From Desulfobacteraceae bacterium (GTDB lineage Bacteria > Desulfobacterota > Desulfobacteria > Desulfobacterales > Desulfosalsimonadaceae), in the NCBI GenBank assembly GCA_027353395.1, contig DAIEHU010000033.1, positions 1 to 14,718 on the forward strand: DNA of 14,718 nt. Reading direction: 5' to 3'. Below the pieces are notes generated by a model that had not been told where the DNA came from, made no database searches, and saw only the letters and a list, made by a program, of their open reading frames with translations. Position 1 is the stretch's first letter, and the number at the start of each line of letters is the position of its first letter. Positions 6,514 through 14,718 of the stretch are shown here, in pieces. Made by a program: the position numbers and the translations under genes.

Positions 6514-9500
6514 ATGGAAGTCATCCATAACTACCGGGTGATCGAAAAGCTGGACATGCGTCTGGGCTCGACGTTTTACCGGGCGCGCAAAGCCGATGGG
6601 TCTGGGACGGTCATCATTGAAATCATCGGCGCCGCCCAGGCATCGCCGTCTGAAGTTGCACGGTTTAAATATGCTTTTGAGAGAATCCGCCAGCTTGACG
6701 TAAGCGGCGTCATTCATACCCTTGACGTGTTTGACTGTCCGGAAGGAATCGCTGTTGTAAGGGAGGATTTTCCAGGCCAATCCCTGCACGCTTGCATCAC
6801 GCCCGGCAAGATGCCTGTAGAAACGTTTTTAAATCTGGCCGTGGCCCTGACCCGGACCCTGAGCGATATTCACAGCCAAGGCATTATTCATCAGGCGGTC
6901 ACGCCGGATGCCATGCTTTTGGATACTTCCACGGACAGCCTCAAGCTCACCGGATTCGGCGTTTCCGGTATAATTACCCATATTCATGAAAAAATCCATG
7001 ACCCGTCCGTCATCAAGAGAGTCCTGCCCTATATGGCGCCGGAACAAACGGGCCGAATGAATTGCGGAATGGACCGCCGGGCGGATCTTTACGCCGCGGG
7101 CGTGATTTTCTATGAGCTGTTGACCGGCGCCGTGCCGTTTCCGTCAGATGATCCCATGGAAATCATTCATGCCCATATCGCCAGGCAGCCCGTTCCGCCT
7201 TCGGAAAAAAATCCAGCAATCCCGGAGGCGGTTTCCCATATTGTCATGAAGCTGCTCGCAAAAAACATGGGGGACCGGTACCAGAGAGGTTACGGCGCGA
7301 TTTCGGATTTAATGGAATGCACCCGGCAATGGCAAACCAAAGGCGAAATCCAGCCGTTCACCCTGGGGCGCCATGATGTCGCCGCAAGCATGGAAGTGCC
7401 GGAAACCATTCTGGGCCGGGAAAAGGAGGTTGACCTTCTTGCGGCTGCATTTGACCGGGCGGCCAGGGGCGGCAATGCCCTTTTTCTGGTGGCGGGCCCT
7501 CCCGGTGTCGGCAAAACCGCATTGATCAATGAAATTCAAAAATTCGTCCTGGCCAGACGCGCCTGGTTTATTTCCGGAAAAGCAGAACCCTACAAGGGAG
7601 ATATTCCCTATTACCCCTTTATCCAGGCATTTACGGAGCTGGCCCGGCAGGTGCTGTGTGAGCCCGATGCGCGCATCTGTGTCTGGAAAAAATCCATTCT
7701 TCAGGCATTGGGCGTCAACAGCCGGATTATCACCGATCTGGTGACGTTGTTTGAAACCATCATCGGACCCCAGCCGGAAATTCCGCCCATCGGGCCGGGG
7801 CTCGCCCATCACCGGATCAATTATGTGTTTAAGGAATTTATCAAGGTGTTTGCCACACCAGACCATCCAATGGTCCTGTTTGTGGATGACCTGCAATGGA
7901 CGGACGCGGCGAGCTTGAGTCTTATCCGGCTGCTGTCAACCGCCCCGGAAATTCATCATCTCCTGATCATCGGCGCGTACCGGGACAACGAAGTGAATGA
8001 TGGCCATCCGCTGATGCAGATCATGCGCAATGCGGAAAAAAACAGCGCAACGGTCAACCGCATGACTCTGCCTCCGCTGCCGGTTGAAACCGTCCATCAA
8101 CTCATTACCACCATGCTGCGATGCGATGCATCCGCCGCAATGGCGGTATCTGAAATCGTGCATCAAAAAACCGGCGGCAACCCTTTTTTCATCCGGCAAT
8201 TTCTAAAAATGCTTCTTGAAGAAAGGGTGTTTGCGTTGGCTCCGGAAACCGGATGGTCATGGGACATGTCGAAATTATTAGAAATCCGGATGACGGACAA
8301 TGTGGTGGATTTTGTGGCCGCAAAGATCGCCCGGCTTCCCGGCCCCACCTTGGAAATCCTGAAACGATGCGCGTGTTACGGCGCATCCTTTGACCTGTCA
8401 GCTGTGGCGGCCAGCCACCACCTGTCCATTGACGCCGCGGTAGCGGATCTGTCCCCGGCCGTGACCGAAGGGCTTGTTGATTTTAAAGGGAATACGGGAG
8501 TGTTTTCCCATGACCGGATCCGGGAAGGCGTGTATCAATTGTTTCCCGAATCGGAACGGATCCGCACCCATTACGCCATCGGCCGGTATCTCCTGAATGC
8601 GGCCCCGCCAAAACAGCGCAATGAAACCATTGTTGAAATCGTCAATCACTTCAATCTGGCCCGGCCCCTGATCACATCCCCTGACGAGCAATTCCTGGCG
8701 GCAACCCTCAACCATCAGGCCGGAGAAAAAGCGTTATCATCGGGTGCGTTTGAAGCGGCGTTTCATTATTTTGACGCCGGCATTGAATGGGCGGAAGCCG
8801 CATGCAGGGACAGAGACTCTTTCTGGCGGCGCGACTATCCCATCGCCCTTTCCCTTTACAGCAACGGCGCGGAAGCCGCCTACCTGATTGCACGGCATGA
8901 CGACATGCGCCGGTTGATCGAACACGTCATCCTTTATTCCAGGTCATTAACGGATACGGTACCGGCCCGCATCGTGCTTCTTCACTCCCTCATGGCACAG
9001 AACAAGCTGGATGAAGTGATCCGTTCCGGGCTTTCCCTTCTGGCCGATCTGGGGGTACGGTTTCCCAGCCATCCAAAGAAACCGCACATTCTTCAGGAAT
9101 TGATCCGGACCAAATTCCATCTCAGGGGCAGACTTCCCGACGATTTTTTGCATCTGCCGCCCTTAACGGATCCGGCCATCAAAGCGCAGGTGGATGTGAT
9201 GTCCACTCTGACCTCAACAGCCTACTGGACGAATCCGAATCTCCTGCCCCTGATTATTTTCCGCCTGATGCGGATATTCACCACTCACGGCAATATGGAA
9301 TATTCTCCCTATGTGTATGCTGGATATGGATTCATTCTCTGCTCCCTTGGCGAGATAGATGTAGGATATAATTATGGAAAAATGGCACTTACCCTGGTAG
9401 ATCGCCTGAATCTTCCCAAATACAGGGGCAGAACCCTCATGGTGGTCAACACGTTCATCCGGCACTGGAAAGAGTCTGCGGAAAGTGAAATCGCATCGCT

Positions 9501-12500
9501 TCTGGAAGCCCATCAACGGAGCATGGAACAGGGGGATATTGAATTCGCAGCCCATTCAATAATGTTTCGCGGATACACCCAGTATTGGCTCGCAAAACCC
9601 TTGGATGCGCTTTACGATGAATTGCGGAAGACGCGGGAAATTTTGACCCGGTTTGACCAGAAGACCAATTTGCATGTGATTCAAATCTATCAGCAGGCGG
9701 TGCTCAATCTTCAGGGAAAAGCAGCGGATGCCGGAACTCTGGCCGGAGATGATTATAATGAAACGGACATGCTGCCGGTTCACGAAAAGGTAAATGATCA
9801 GACCTGCTTGATCAATCTGTATTTGAACAAGCTGATGCTCAACTGGATGTTTGGCCGCTACGCCGTCGCCTATGAACTGACGGGAAAGGTAATGGCGCGT
9901 CTGGAGGGCGGCCTGGGTTCTCTTTTTTATCCCTTGTGCTTTTTTTATGATTCCCTTGCCCGTATCCGCTACTATCCTCATGCCGACGGATTTCTAAAAC
10001 AAATCCTGCTTTTTCGTGTAGCGGCCAATCAACGGAAGATGAAAAAATGGGCACGGCACGCTCCTGAAAATTTTATTTATAAATATCAAATTGTCGAAGC
10101 CGAACGCGCCCGTCTCGGGGGAGATGGCGAGGCCGCGGCTACGCTTTACAAGCAGGCGATCAAAGGCGCCGGGGAGCATGGATACCTCCAGGAAGCGGCC
10201 ATCGCCTGTGAATGTCTGGCCGGATTTTATCTGGATCATGGCATTGATGAATTTGCCGCGTCCTATATGACAAAGGCCCGTGAATTTTATCAGCGATGGG
10301 GCGCTCATGCCAAGGTCCGGCAGTTAAACGAAATTTATGACCGCCTGTTTATGATGGTGCCCGGATTACACGCGCTTTCGCAGTCCCCGGAAGGGTCCGG
10401 TCCTTCGCCGTCATCCCGGACTGAAAACCGGCTGGACATCATTGCGATGATGAAAATGTCCCAGGCGATCTCCAGTGAAATCACTCTTGATAAACTGCTG
10501 GTTACCCTCATGCGGGTCATCACCGAAAATTCCGGAGCGGAAAAAGCCCTGCTCATCCTGAACCGGAACGGACGGTTTGAAATTGACGCCCAAGTCGGCG
10601 GAGATGCTGACAACATCAATATTTTACAAGGAATCCCGGCGGATGAGAGCGACGCACTCTGCCCCGGCATCATCAGTTTTGTAAAAAGAACCCGGGAGCC
10701 GCTGGTGCTTTCCGACGCACGGGCAAGCGGCCAGTTTGCAGGAGATCCTTACATTTCCGGGAATGCGGTCCATTCGGTTCTGTGCCTGCCGCTGATCCGT
10801 CAGCAGCAGGTCATCGGCCTCATTTACCTGGAAAACAACCTCACCCCGAACGCCTTCACGCCAAGCCGGGTTGAGATGATCACGATGCTGTCCACTCAGG
10901 CCGCCAACTGCCTGGAAAACGCGATTTTTTTCGAAAAAACCCTGGCGGCGGAAAAGCAGGCGCAAAAACAGCGGGAACAATACCAGAAACTGGTTGAAAG
11001 CATGAACGACGGCCTGGGCATCATTGATCCGCAGCTCCAGATCACTTTCGCCAACAACGCCCTTTGCCGGATGACGGGATACAGTGCGGCGGAAATCAAA
11101 CAAAAATCCGTCATCGACCTTCTGGATGAAGCCAATCAGCAGCGCCTTGAAGAAGAAGTGGCCAACTGGGCGGAAAAGGACCGGCATGTCTTTGAAATCG
11201 ACTGGATCGCCAAGGACGGCGGCCTGATCTCCACCATCGTCTCGCCAAAACCCGTTTATGATGACGATGGCGAATTTGCGGGGTTTTTAGGCATTGTGAC
11301 CGATGTGACGGATCTTAAAAAAGCCAACGCGGAAAAGGAGCTGGCCCAGGCCCAGCTCCTTCAATCCCAGAAAATGGAGGCCATCGGGATGCTCGCCGGG
11401 GGCGTGGCCCATGATTTTAATAATTATCTGACCACCATCCTGGGCTCCGTGGATTTGATCGGCATCAATCAAAATCTTCCGGAAAAATTAAAAAAACACA
11501 TCCATCAGATCAGGAACGCGGCCCAGCTCTCCGCGGCCCTGACCCGTCAGCTCCTGGCCTTTGGCCGGCGGCAGATGCTGGAAAAAACCGCCATCAATTT
11601 AAATGCCATCGTTTCAAATATTGAAAAAATGCTGGAGCGGCTCATCGGGGAAAATATCGAGCTGAGGATCCGGCTTGCCCCGGACCTGAAACCCATCAAC
11701 GCCGATTTCGGACAAATGGAGCAGATCGTCATGAACCTCGCCGTCAATGCCAGGGACGCCATGCCGGAAGGGGGATACCTGCGCTTGAAAACGGAAAATA
11801 TCGTGATTGACGAAGACTACTGCCACCATGTCACCGATGCGGCGCCCGGAGAATTTATCCGCCTGACCGTGGAGGATTCCGGCGCGGGCATGTCTCGGGA
11901 AATGATGGATAAAATATTTGACCCGTTTTTTTCCACCAAGGGGCCGGGCCATGGGACAGGGCTCGGGTTGTCCGTGGTGTATGGCGTGGTCAGGCAGCAT
12001 CAGGGATGGATCAATGTGTATAGCGAACCCGGCCACGGGACCATCTTTAAAATTTACCTGCCGATTTCAAAGGAACCGCCGCATCCGGCAAAGATTGACG
12101 AAACCGGCGTTCAAAAACCGGAAATTCTTTTATCCCATGGAAAACAGGAGCGGATACTGCTGGTGGAAGACCAGGAGGAAGTCCGAGAGGTGATAGTCAC
12201 CGCGCTGACCGAAAGCGGATATATTGTCCAGGCGGCGGCGACCATTGCGGAAGCCAGGGAATATATGACACGGGCAGGGAATGAATTTGATTTGTTGTTT
12301 ACGGATGTGATCCTGCCGGATGGAAACGGCATCGAGTTTGCGGAGCAGGCCATCGCCATAAACCCGGAGATCAAGATTCTGATCTCCAGCGGCTACACGG
12401 AAGAAAAATCCCGGTCGGACACCATTGACCGCAACGGGTTTCATTTCCTCCAGAAACCTTATCCTCTGGCGAATTTGTTTGATACCCTGCGCCGGATACT

Positions 12501-12519
12501 CACAAATAATGCAAAATGA
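6514..12519 (+). CDS. giant cytoplasmic hybrid histidine kinase with pseudokinase head, AAA ATPase, GAF, PAS and receiver
   Basis: A 2001-residue signalling protein. Residues 7-275 have a Ser/Thr-kinase fold (APE-type MAPEQTG at 174-180 and a normal C-lobe), but catalytic positions are lost: Glu36 where the VAIK lysine should be, HQAVTPDA (126-133) for HRDxKPxN, and GFG (147-149) for DFG. Next come an AAA/STAND-type ATPase (Walker A GPPGVGKT 328-335; Walker B LFVDD 455-459) and a helical, TPR-like stretch to about 1280. These are followed by GAF (about 1305-1470), PAS (about 1488-1600), a dimerisation helix with phospho-acceptor His1633 in AHDFNN, HATPase (Asn1745, DSGAG 1788-1792, GTGLGLS 1814-1820) and a receiver (Asp1886, phospho-acceptor Asp1931, Lys1981). 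No membrane span is evident, so it should sense an internal cue. There is no Hpt domain or DNA-binding output, so phosphate must pass elsewhere. A GGGA lies 8 bases before the ATG. Its stop overlaps the S4 gene start. Confidence 0.95.
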   Translation: MEVIHNYRVIEKLDMRLGSTFYRARKADGSGTVIIEIIGAAQASPSEVARFKYAFERIRQLDVSGVIHTLDVFDCPEGIAVVREDFPGQSLHACITPGKMPVETFLNLAVALTRTLSDIHSQGIIHQAVTPDAMLLDTSTDSLKLTGFGVSGIITHIHEKIHDPSVIKRVLPYMAPEQTGRMNCGMDRRADLYAAGVIFYELLTGAVPFPSDDPMEIIHAHIARQPVPPSEKNPAIPEAVSHIVMKLLAKNMGDRYQRGYGAISDLMECTRQWQTKGEIQPFTLGRHDVAASMEVPETILGREKEVDLLAAAFDRAARGGNALFLVAGPPGVGKTALINEIQKFVLARRAWFISGKAEPYKGDIPYYPFIQAFTELARQVLCEPDARICVWKKSILQALGVNSRIITDLVTLFETIIGPQPEIPPIGPGLAHHRINYVFKEFIKVFATPDHPMVLFVDDLQWTDAASLSLIRLLSTAPEIHHLLIIGAYRDNEVNDGHPLMQIMRNAEKNSATVNRMTLPPLPVETVHQLITTMLRCDASAAMAVSEIVHQKTGGNPFFIRQFLKMLLEERVFALAPETGWSWDMSKLLEIRMTDNVVDFVAAKIARLPGPTLEILKRCACYGASFDLSAVAASHHLSIDAAVADLSPAVTEGLVDFKGNTGVFSHDRIREGVYQLFPESERIRTHYAIGRYLLNAAPPKQRNETIVEIVNHFNLARPLITSPDEQFLAATLNHQAGEKALSSGAFEAAFHYFDAGIEWAEAACRDRDSFWRRDYPIALSLYSNGAEAAYLIARHDDMRRLIEHVILYSRSLTDTVPARIVLLHSLMAQNKLDEVIRSGLSLLADLGVRFPSHPKKPHILQELIRTKFHLRGRLPDDFLHLPPLTDPAIKAQVDVMSTLTSTAYWTNPNLLPLIIFRLMRIFTTHGNMEYSPYVYAGYGFILCSLGEIDVGYNYGKMALTLVDRLNLPKYRGRTLMVVNTFIRHWKESAESEIASLLEAHQRSMEQGDIEFAAHSIMFRGYTQYWLAKPLDALYDELRKTREILTRFDQKTNLHVIQIYQQAVLNLQGKAADAGTLAGDDYNETDMLPVHEKVNDQTCLINLYLNKLMLNWMFGRYAVAYELTGKVMARLEGGLGSLFYPLCFFYDSLARIRYYPHADGFLKQILLFRVAANQRKMKKWARHAPENFIYKYQIVEAERARLGGDGEAAATLYKQAIKGAGEHGYLQEAAIACECLAGFYLDHGIDEFAASYMTKAREFYQRWGAHAKVRQLNEIYDRLFMMVPGLHALSQSPEGSGPSPSSRTENRLDIIAMMKMSQAISSEITLDKLLVTLMRVITENSGAEKALLILNRNGRFEIDAQVGGDADNINILQGIPADESDALCPGIISFVKRTREPLVLSDARASGQFAGDPYISGNAVHSVLCLPLIRQQQVIGLIYLENNLTPNAFTPSRVEMITMLSTQAANCLENAIFFEKTLAAEKQAQKQREQYQKLVESMNDGLGIIDPQLQITFANNALCRMTGYSAAEIKQKSVIDLLDEANQQRLEEEVANWAEKDRHVFEIDWIAKDGGLISTIVSPKPVYDDDGEFAGFLGIVTDVTDLKKANAEKELAQAQLLQSQKMEAIGMLAGGVAHDFNNYLTTILGSVDLIGINQNLPEKLKKHIHQIRNAAQLSAALTRQLLAFGRRQMLEKTAINLNAIVSNIEKMLERLIGENIELRIRLAPDLKPINADFGQMEQIVMNLAVNARDAMPEGGYLRLKTENIVIDEDYCHHVTDAAPGEFIRLTVEDSGAGMSREMMDKIFDPFFSTKGPGHGTGLGLSVVYGVVRQHQGWINVYSEPGHGTIFKIYLPISKEPPHPAKIDETGVQKPEILLSHGKQERILLVEDQEEVREVIVTALTESGYIVQAAATIAEAREYMTRAGNEFDLLFTDVILPDGNGIEFAEQAIAINPEIKILISSGYTEEKSRSDTIDRNGFHFLQKPYPLANLFDTLRRILTNNAK

Positions 12520-12767
12520 CCATGAAAAATCAAAAACCCCCGGCAGAAATTCGTATGGTTACCTTTGAAAAATGGCCTATTGAACTTTGCGGGCTGCTGA
12601 AATTTGAAAATCTCGTTCAAAGCGGCGGCGAAGCGAAAACCGTGATCGCCAAAGGACTGGTGCGGGTCAACGGAGAGGTTGAAACCCGCAAGCGCAAAAA
12701 ACTGATTGCGGGAGATGTCATTGAATTCGCGGGAGAAAAAATTCAAATCAAGGAAAACCACTCATGA
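12516..12767 (+). CDS. small S4-domain RNA-binding protein (YbcJ-like)
   Basis: An 83-residue protein consisting almost wholly of an S4-like RNA-binding domain of the YbcJ type. The diagnostic run is LCGLLKFENLVQSGGEAK (residues 24-41), then IAKGLVRVNGEVETRKRKK (44-62), then AGDVIEF (65-71): the alpha-L motif that grips structured RNA, rich in Arg and Lys. Such proteins bind RNA, probably ribosomal or tRNA, though YbcJ itself has no settled role. It starts on ATGA, sharing four bases with the end of the kinase gene, and its own TGA overlaps the malic enzyme ATG in the same way, so translation of all three is probably coupled. An alternative ATG at 12522 would remove two residues. Neither start has a clear ribosome binding site, which fits re-initiation by ribosomes finishing the kinase gene. 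Confidence 0.9.
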   Translation: MTMKNQKPPAEIRMVTFEKWPIELCGLLKFENLVQSGGEAKTVIAKGLVRVNGEVETRKRKKLIAGDVIEFAGEKIQIKENHS

Positions 12768-14425
12768 CTGATATAGCAACTTCAAAAACACATGCCGCCA
12801 AATTTTCCAATGGCATGCATTATCTCCATGATCCCGCGCTGAACAAGGGAACCGCCTTCACCGAAGAAGAGCGGGAGGCGCTAAACCTCCGGGGGCTTCT
12901 GCCGCCAGGAATCCAGACCCTTGAAGAGCAGGTCATGCGGGTGATGGGAAATTATAACCGGAAAACCTCAGACCTTGAAAAATATATTTTTCTGGTGGCC
13001 CTGCAGGACCGGAACCAGACCCTGTTTTACCGGGTGGTCATGGACCATCTGGAAACCATGATGCCCATTATCTACACGCCCACCGTGGGTCTTGCCTGCC
13101 AGGAATACGCGCATATTTTCCGGCGTCCCAGAGGCGTTTTCATCGCCGCCAAAAACAAGGGCCGGTTTTCGGATATCCTGCGAAACTGGCCGGACCGGGA
13201 TGTCCGCATCATCGTGGTTACCGACGGCGAGCGCATTCTCGGCCTGGGCGACCTGGGGGTGGCCGGAATGGGCATTCCCTCCGGAAAACTGTCCCTGTAC
13301 ACCGCCTGCGCGGGAATTCATCCGGCAGGATGTCTGCCGGTGACCATTGATGTGGGCACCAACAATGTGGACATGCTCCATGATCCCCTGTATTTCGGCA
13401 TGAGGCATCCAAGAATCCGGGGGGAAGCCTATGATGAAATCATCGACGAATTCGTTCTGGCGGTGCAGGAAAATTTTCCCAATGCCTTGATTCAATTCGA
13501 GGATTTTGGAAACACCAATGCATTCCGGCTCCTGAACAAATACAGGGACCGGGTCTGTACTTTTAATGACGATATCCAGGGCACGGCCAGCATGTCTCTG
13601 GCCGGTTTATACAGCGCCCTGCGCATCACCGGTAAAACCCTGGCTGCCCAGAAAATTCTTTTCCTGGGCGCGGGCGAAGCCGGGACCGGCATCGCCGATC
13701 TCATCGTCACCGCCATGATTCATGATGAAGGATTGTCGCTTACGGATGCCCGGCGCCGGTGCTGGTTTGCGGATTCAAAGGGCCTGGTGGTGAAAAGCAG
13801 GGAAAAGCTCGCGTCACACAAACTTCCCTACGCCCATGACCATGAATACCACCCGTATTTCATGGATGTGGTGCGGGCGTTGAAACCCACGGCCATCATC
13901 GGCGTTTCCGGCCAGCCCGGAACCTTTACCGGACCGGTGCTGTCAGCCATGGCGGAATACAATGAACGGCCCATCGTGTTCGCCCTGTCCAATCCCACAT
14001 CCCGCTCCGAATGCACGGCGAAGGAGGCCTATGTCTGGACGAAAGGCCGCGCCGTTTTCGCCAGCGGCAGCCCGTTTGAACCGGTTACCCTGGATGGAAA
14101 AACCTTTGTCCCCGGACAGGGAAATAACGCCTATATTTTTCCAGGGGTGGGGCTTGGCGTCATCAGTTGCGGGGCCAAGCGCGTCACCAATGATATGTTT
14201 CTTGCGGCCGCAAAAACGCTTGCCGCTGAAGTGTCGGAGGCGGATCTCAACCGGGGAAGCATTTATCCGCCATTGAAACGGGTACGGGAAGTTTCCTGGA
14301 AAATTGCCGTGGCCGTGGCGGAAATCGTATTTGACCAGGGACTTGCCGCCATTCCAAGGCCGGATGACCTGCCGGAATTCATCCAATCGAAGATGTATGA
14401 ACCGGTGTATCCGGTATATGCATAG
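12764..14425 (+). CDS. maeA: malic enzyme, oxaloacetate-decarboxylating (NAD(P)-dependent malate dehydrogenase)
   Basis: A 553-residue full-length malic enzyme of the large (eukaryote/MaeA-like) class, converting L-malate to pyruvate, CO2 and NAD(P)H in the cytoplasm. Key residues are present: the general-acid tyrosine in IIYTPTVG (Tyr104), the general-base lysine in GIPSGKL (Lys175), metal ligands in FEDFG (Glu246, Asp247) and FNDDIQGTA (Asp270), and the dinucleotide-binding loop GAGEAGTG (302-309). After the second strand it has ADSKGLVV (336-343). That resembles the DSKGL of animal NADP enzymes more than the DKYGL of mitochondrial NAD enzymes, so the cofactor is uncertain and the symbol is given by class and size. 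The ATG overlaps the S4 gene's TGA; AAGGA lies 9 bases upstream. It is the last gene of the unit and is followed by a terminator-like hairpin. The enzyme could supply pyruvate and reductant or act in C4 dicarboxylate use. Confidence 0.95.
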   Translation: MTDIATSKTHAAKFSNGMHYLHDPALNKGTAFTEEEREALNLRGLLPPGIQTLEEQVMRVMGNYNRKTSDLEKYIFLVALQDRNQTLFYRVVMDHLETMMPIIYTPTVGLACQEYAHIFRRPRGVFIAAKNKGRFSDILRNWPDRDVRIIVVTDGERILGLGDLGVAGMGIPSGKLSLYTACAGIHPAGCLPVTIDVGTNNVDMLHDPLYFGMRHPRIRGEAYDEIIDEFVLAVQENFPNALIQFEDFGNTNAFRLLNKYRDRVCTFNDDIQGTASMSLAGLYSALRITGKTLAAQKILFLGAGEAGTGIADLIVTAMIHDEGLSLTDARRRCWFADSKGLVVKSREKLASHKLPYAHDHEYHPYFMDVVRALKPTAIIGVSGQPGTFTGPVLSAMAEYNERPIVFALSNPTSRSECTAKEAYVWTKGRAVFASGSPFEPVTLDGKTFVPGQGNNAYIFPGVGLGVISCGAKRVTNDMFLAAAKTLAAEVSEADLNRGSIYPPLKRVREVSWKIAVAVAEIVFDQGLAAIPRPDDLPEFIQSKMYEPVYPVYA

Positions 14426-14426
14426 G

Positions 14427-14472
14427 CGTCCGGCCCTATAACGGGGACACAACCGGCCGAGACGGTTTTTTT
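14427..14472 (+). terminator. intrinsic terminator after malic enzyme
   Basis: CGTCCGGCC (14427-14435) pairs with GGCCG-A-GACG (14455-14464), giving nine base pairs with a single bulged A and a 19-base loop. Seven T follow after one G (14466-14472). It starts two bases past the malic enzyme stop, so it probably ends the four-gene + strand transcript. Confidence 0.65.
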
Positions 14473-14522
14473 GCAGTAAACCATAGAAAATGCTTGCATA
14501 TCCTTATTCAGGCCGGTAAGTT

Positions 14523-14551
14523 AAAAAAATTATGAGCCTATGCATGTGCTC
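14523..14551 (-). terminator. weak terminator-like hairpin facing the - strand
   Basis: On the - strand GAGC (14551-14548) pairs with GCTC (14537-14534) around an imperfect loop holding the palindrome ATGCAT, and then runs through ATAA into seven T (the A-run at 14529-14523 on the + strand). It lies 27 bases beyond the stop of the - strand frame at 14578, as expected if a gene enters from the right. The stem is short, so this is tentative. Confidence 0.35.
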
Positions 14552-14577
14552 TTGATGAACCCATATCGCAGGATCTT

Positions 14578-14718
14578 TTATGAACGACTCGGATGGCAGT
14601 CATACAGCTTGCCATAGATTGACTCAAAACGAACCCGACCCACCTGAACAGCGACGATTCCCGCTCGCGACGGGCAATGTGAACCGGCGGCGCTCCATCC
14701 GGGCATAGCCACCAGTTC
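14578..14718 (-). CDS. possible 3' end of an unidentified convergent gene (partial)
   Basis: Read on the - strand from the window edge, 46 codons are open before a TAA at 14580-14578. The end reads RVRFESIYGKLYDCHPSRS, which looks protein-like but which I cannot place in a family. A terminator-like hairpin oriented for this strand follows. An overlapping + strand frame (ATG 14580 to TAG 14706-14708, 42 codons) has AGGA 6 bases upstream and is the competing reading. Only sequence beyond the window can settle it. Confidence 0.3.
   Translation of the reverse strand, partial: ELVAMPGWSAAGSHCPSRAGIVAVQVGRVRFESIYGKLYDCHPSRS

Noticed and set aside
7309..7896. 195-codon - strand open frame within the giant kinase gene
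   Set aside because: It is antisense to the Walker A/B ATPase coding region, which is strongly supported; no start signal or motif.
1..14718. CRISPR arrays, tRNA or rRNA genes, insertion sequences
   Set aside because: Reading both strands showed no regularly spaced direct repeats, no cloverleaf-like gene, no rRNA stretch and no transposase motif.

Overview
The window looks like chromosomal DNA of a Gram-negative anaerobe of the Desulfobacterota type (sulfate-reducer relatives). This is an inference from mid-range GC, a giant pseudokinase/AAA/GAF/PAS hybrid histidine kinase, and large lineage-type proteins with no familiar name. No rRNA, tRNA, CRISPR array or intact mobile element was seen.

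Left part (1-1511, + strand): about 400 bases with no recognisable gene (possibly the last codons of a gene at 3-68), then the C-terminal remnant of an isoprenylcysteine-carboxylmethyltransferase-like (ICMT/NnrU-type) membrane methyltransferase, then an intact arsenite S-adenosylmethionine methyltransferase (arsM) with a strong ribosome binding site. The remnant's missing N-terminus points to a rearrangement breakpoint near 400-425.

Middle (1658-4693, - strand): a 1011-residue protein of unknown function. It has a region resembling a metal-stripped PHP domain, a well-ordered central part and a multi-span membrane part, and starts at a TTG codon with a good ribosome binding site. It converges on arsM and diverges from the next gene; the 4694-4880 gap holds candidate promoters in both directions that physically overlap.

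Right part (4881-14425, + strand): four genes in one direction. A PlsB/PlsC-like acyltransferase lacking the expected motif-I aspartate is followed after 37 bp by a 2001-residue cytoplasmic hybrid sensor kinase (dead Ser/Thr kinase domain, AAA ATPase, long helical repeat region, GAF, PAS, HisKA, HATPase, receiver). An 83-residue S4-type RNA-binding protein and a 553-residue malic enzyme then follow, each joined to the gene before it by a 4-base ATGA stop/start overlap. A hairpin plus T-run follows the malic enzyme. The layout suggests a co-expressed unit joining lipid acylation, cytoplasmic sensing, an RNA-binding accessory protein and malate-to-pyruvate flux. The functional link is inference; the gene adjacency and overlaps are seen.

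Right edge (14473-14718): a second terminator-like hairpin oriented for the - strand, and an open - strand frame entering from beyond the window, suggest the 3' end of a convergent gene that could not be identified.

Most notable candidates: the PHP-like/membrane protein with its divergent non-canonical acyltransferase, and the all-three-motifs-lost pseudokinase on the giant kinase that is translationally coupled to malic enzyme.
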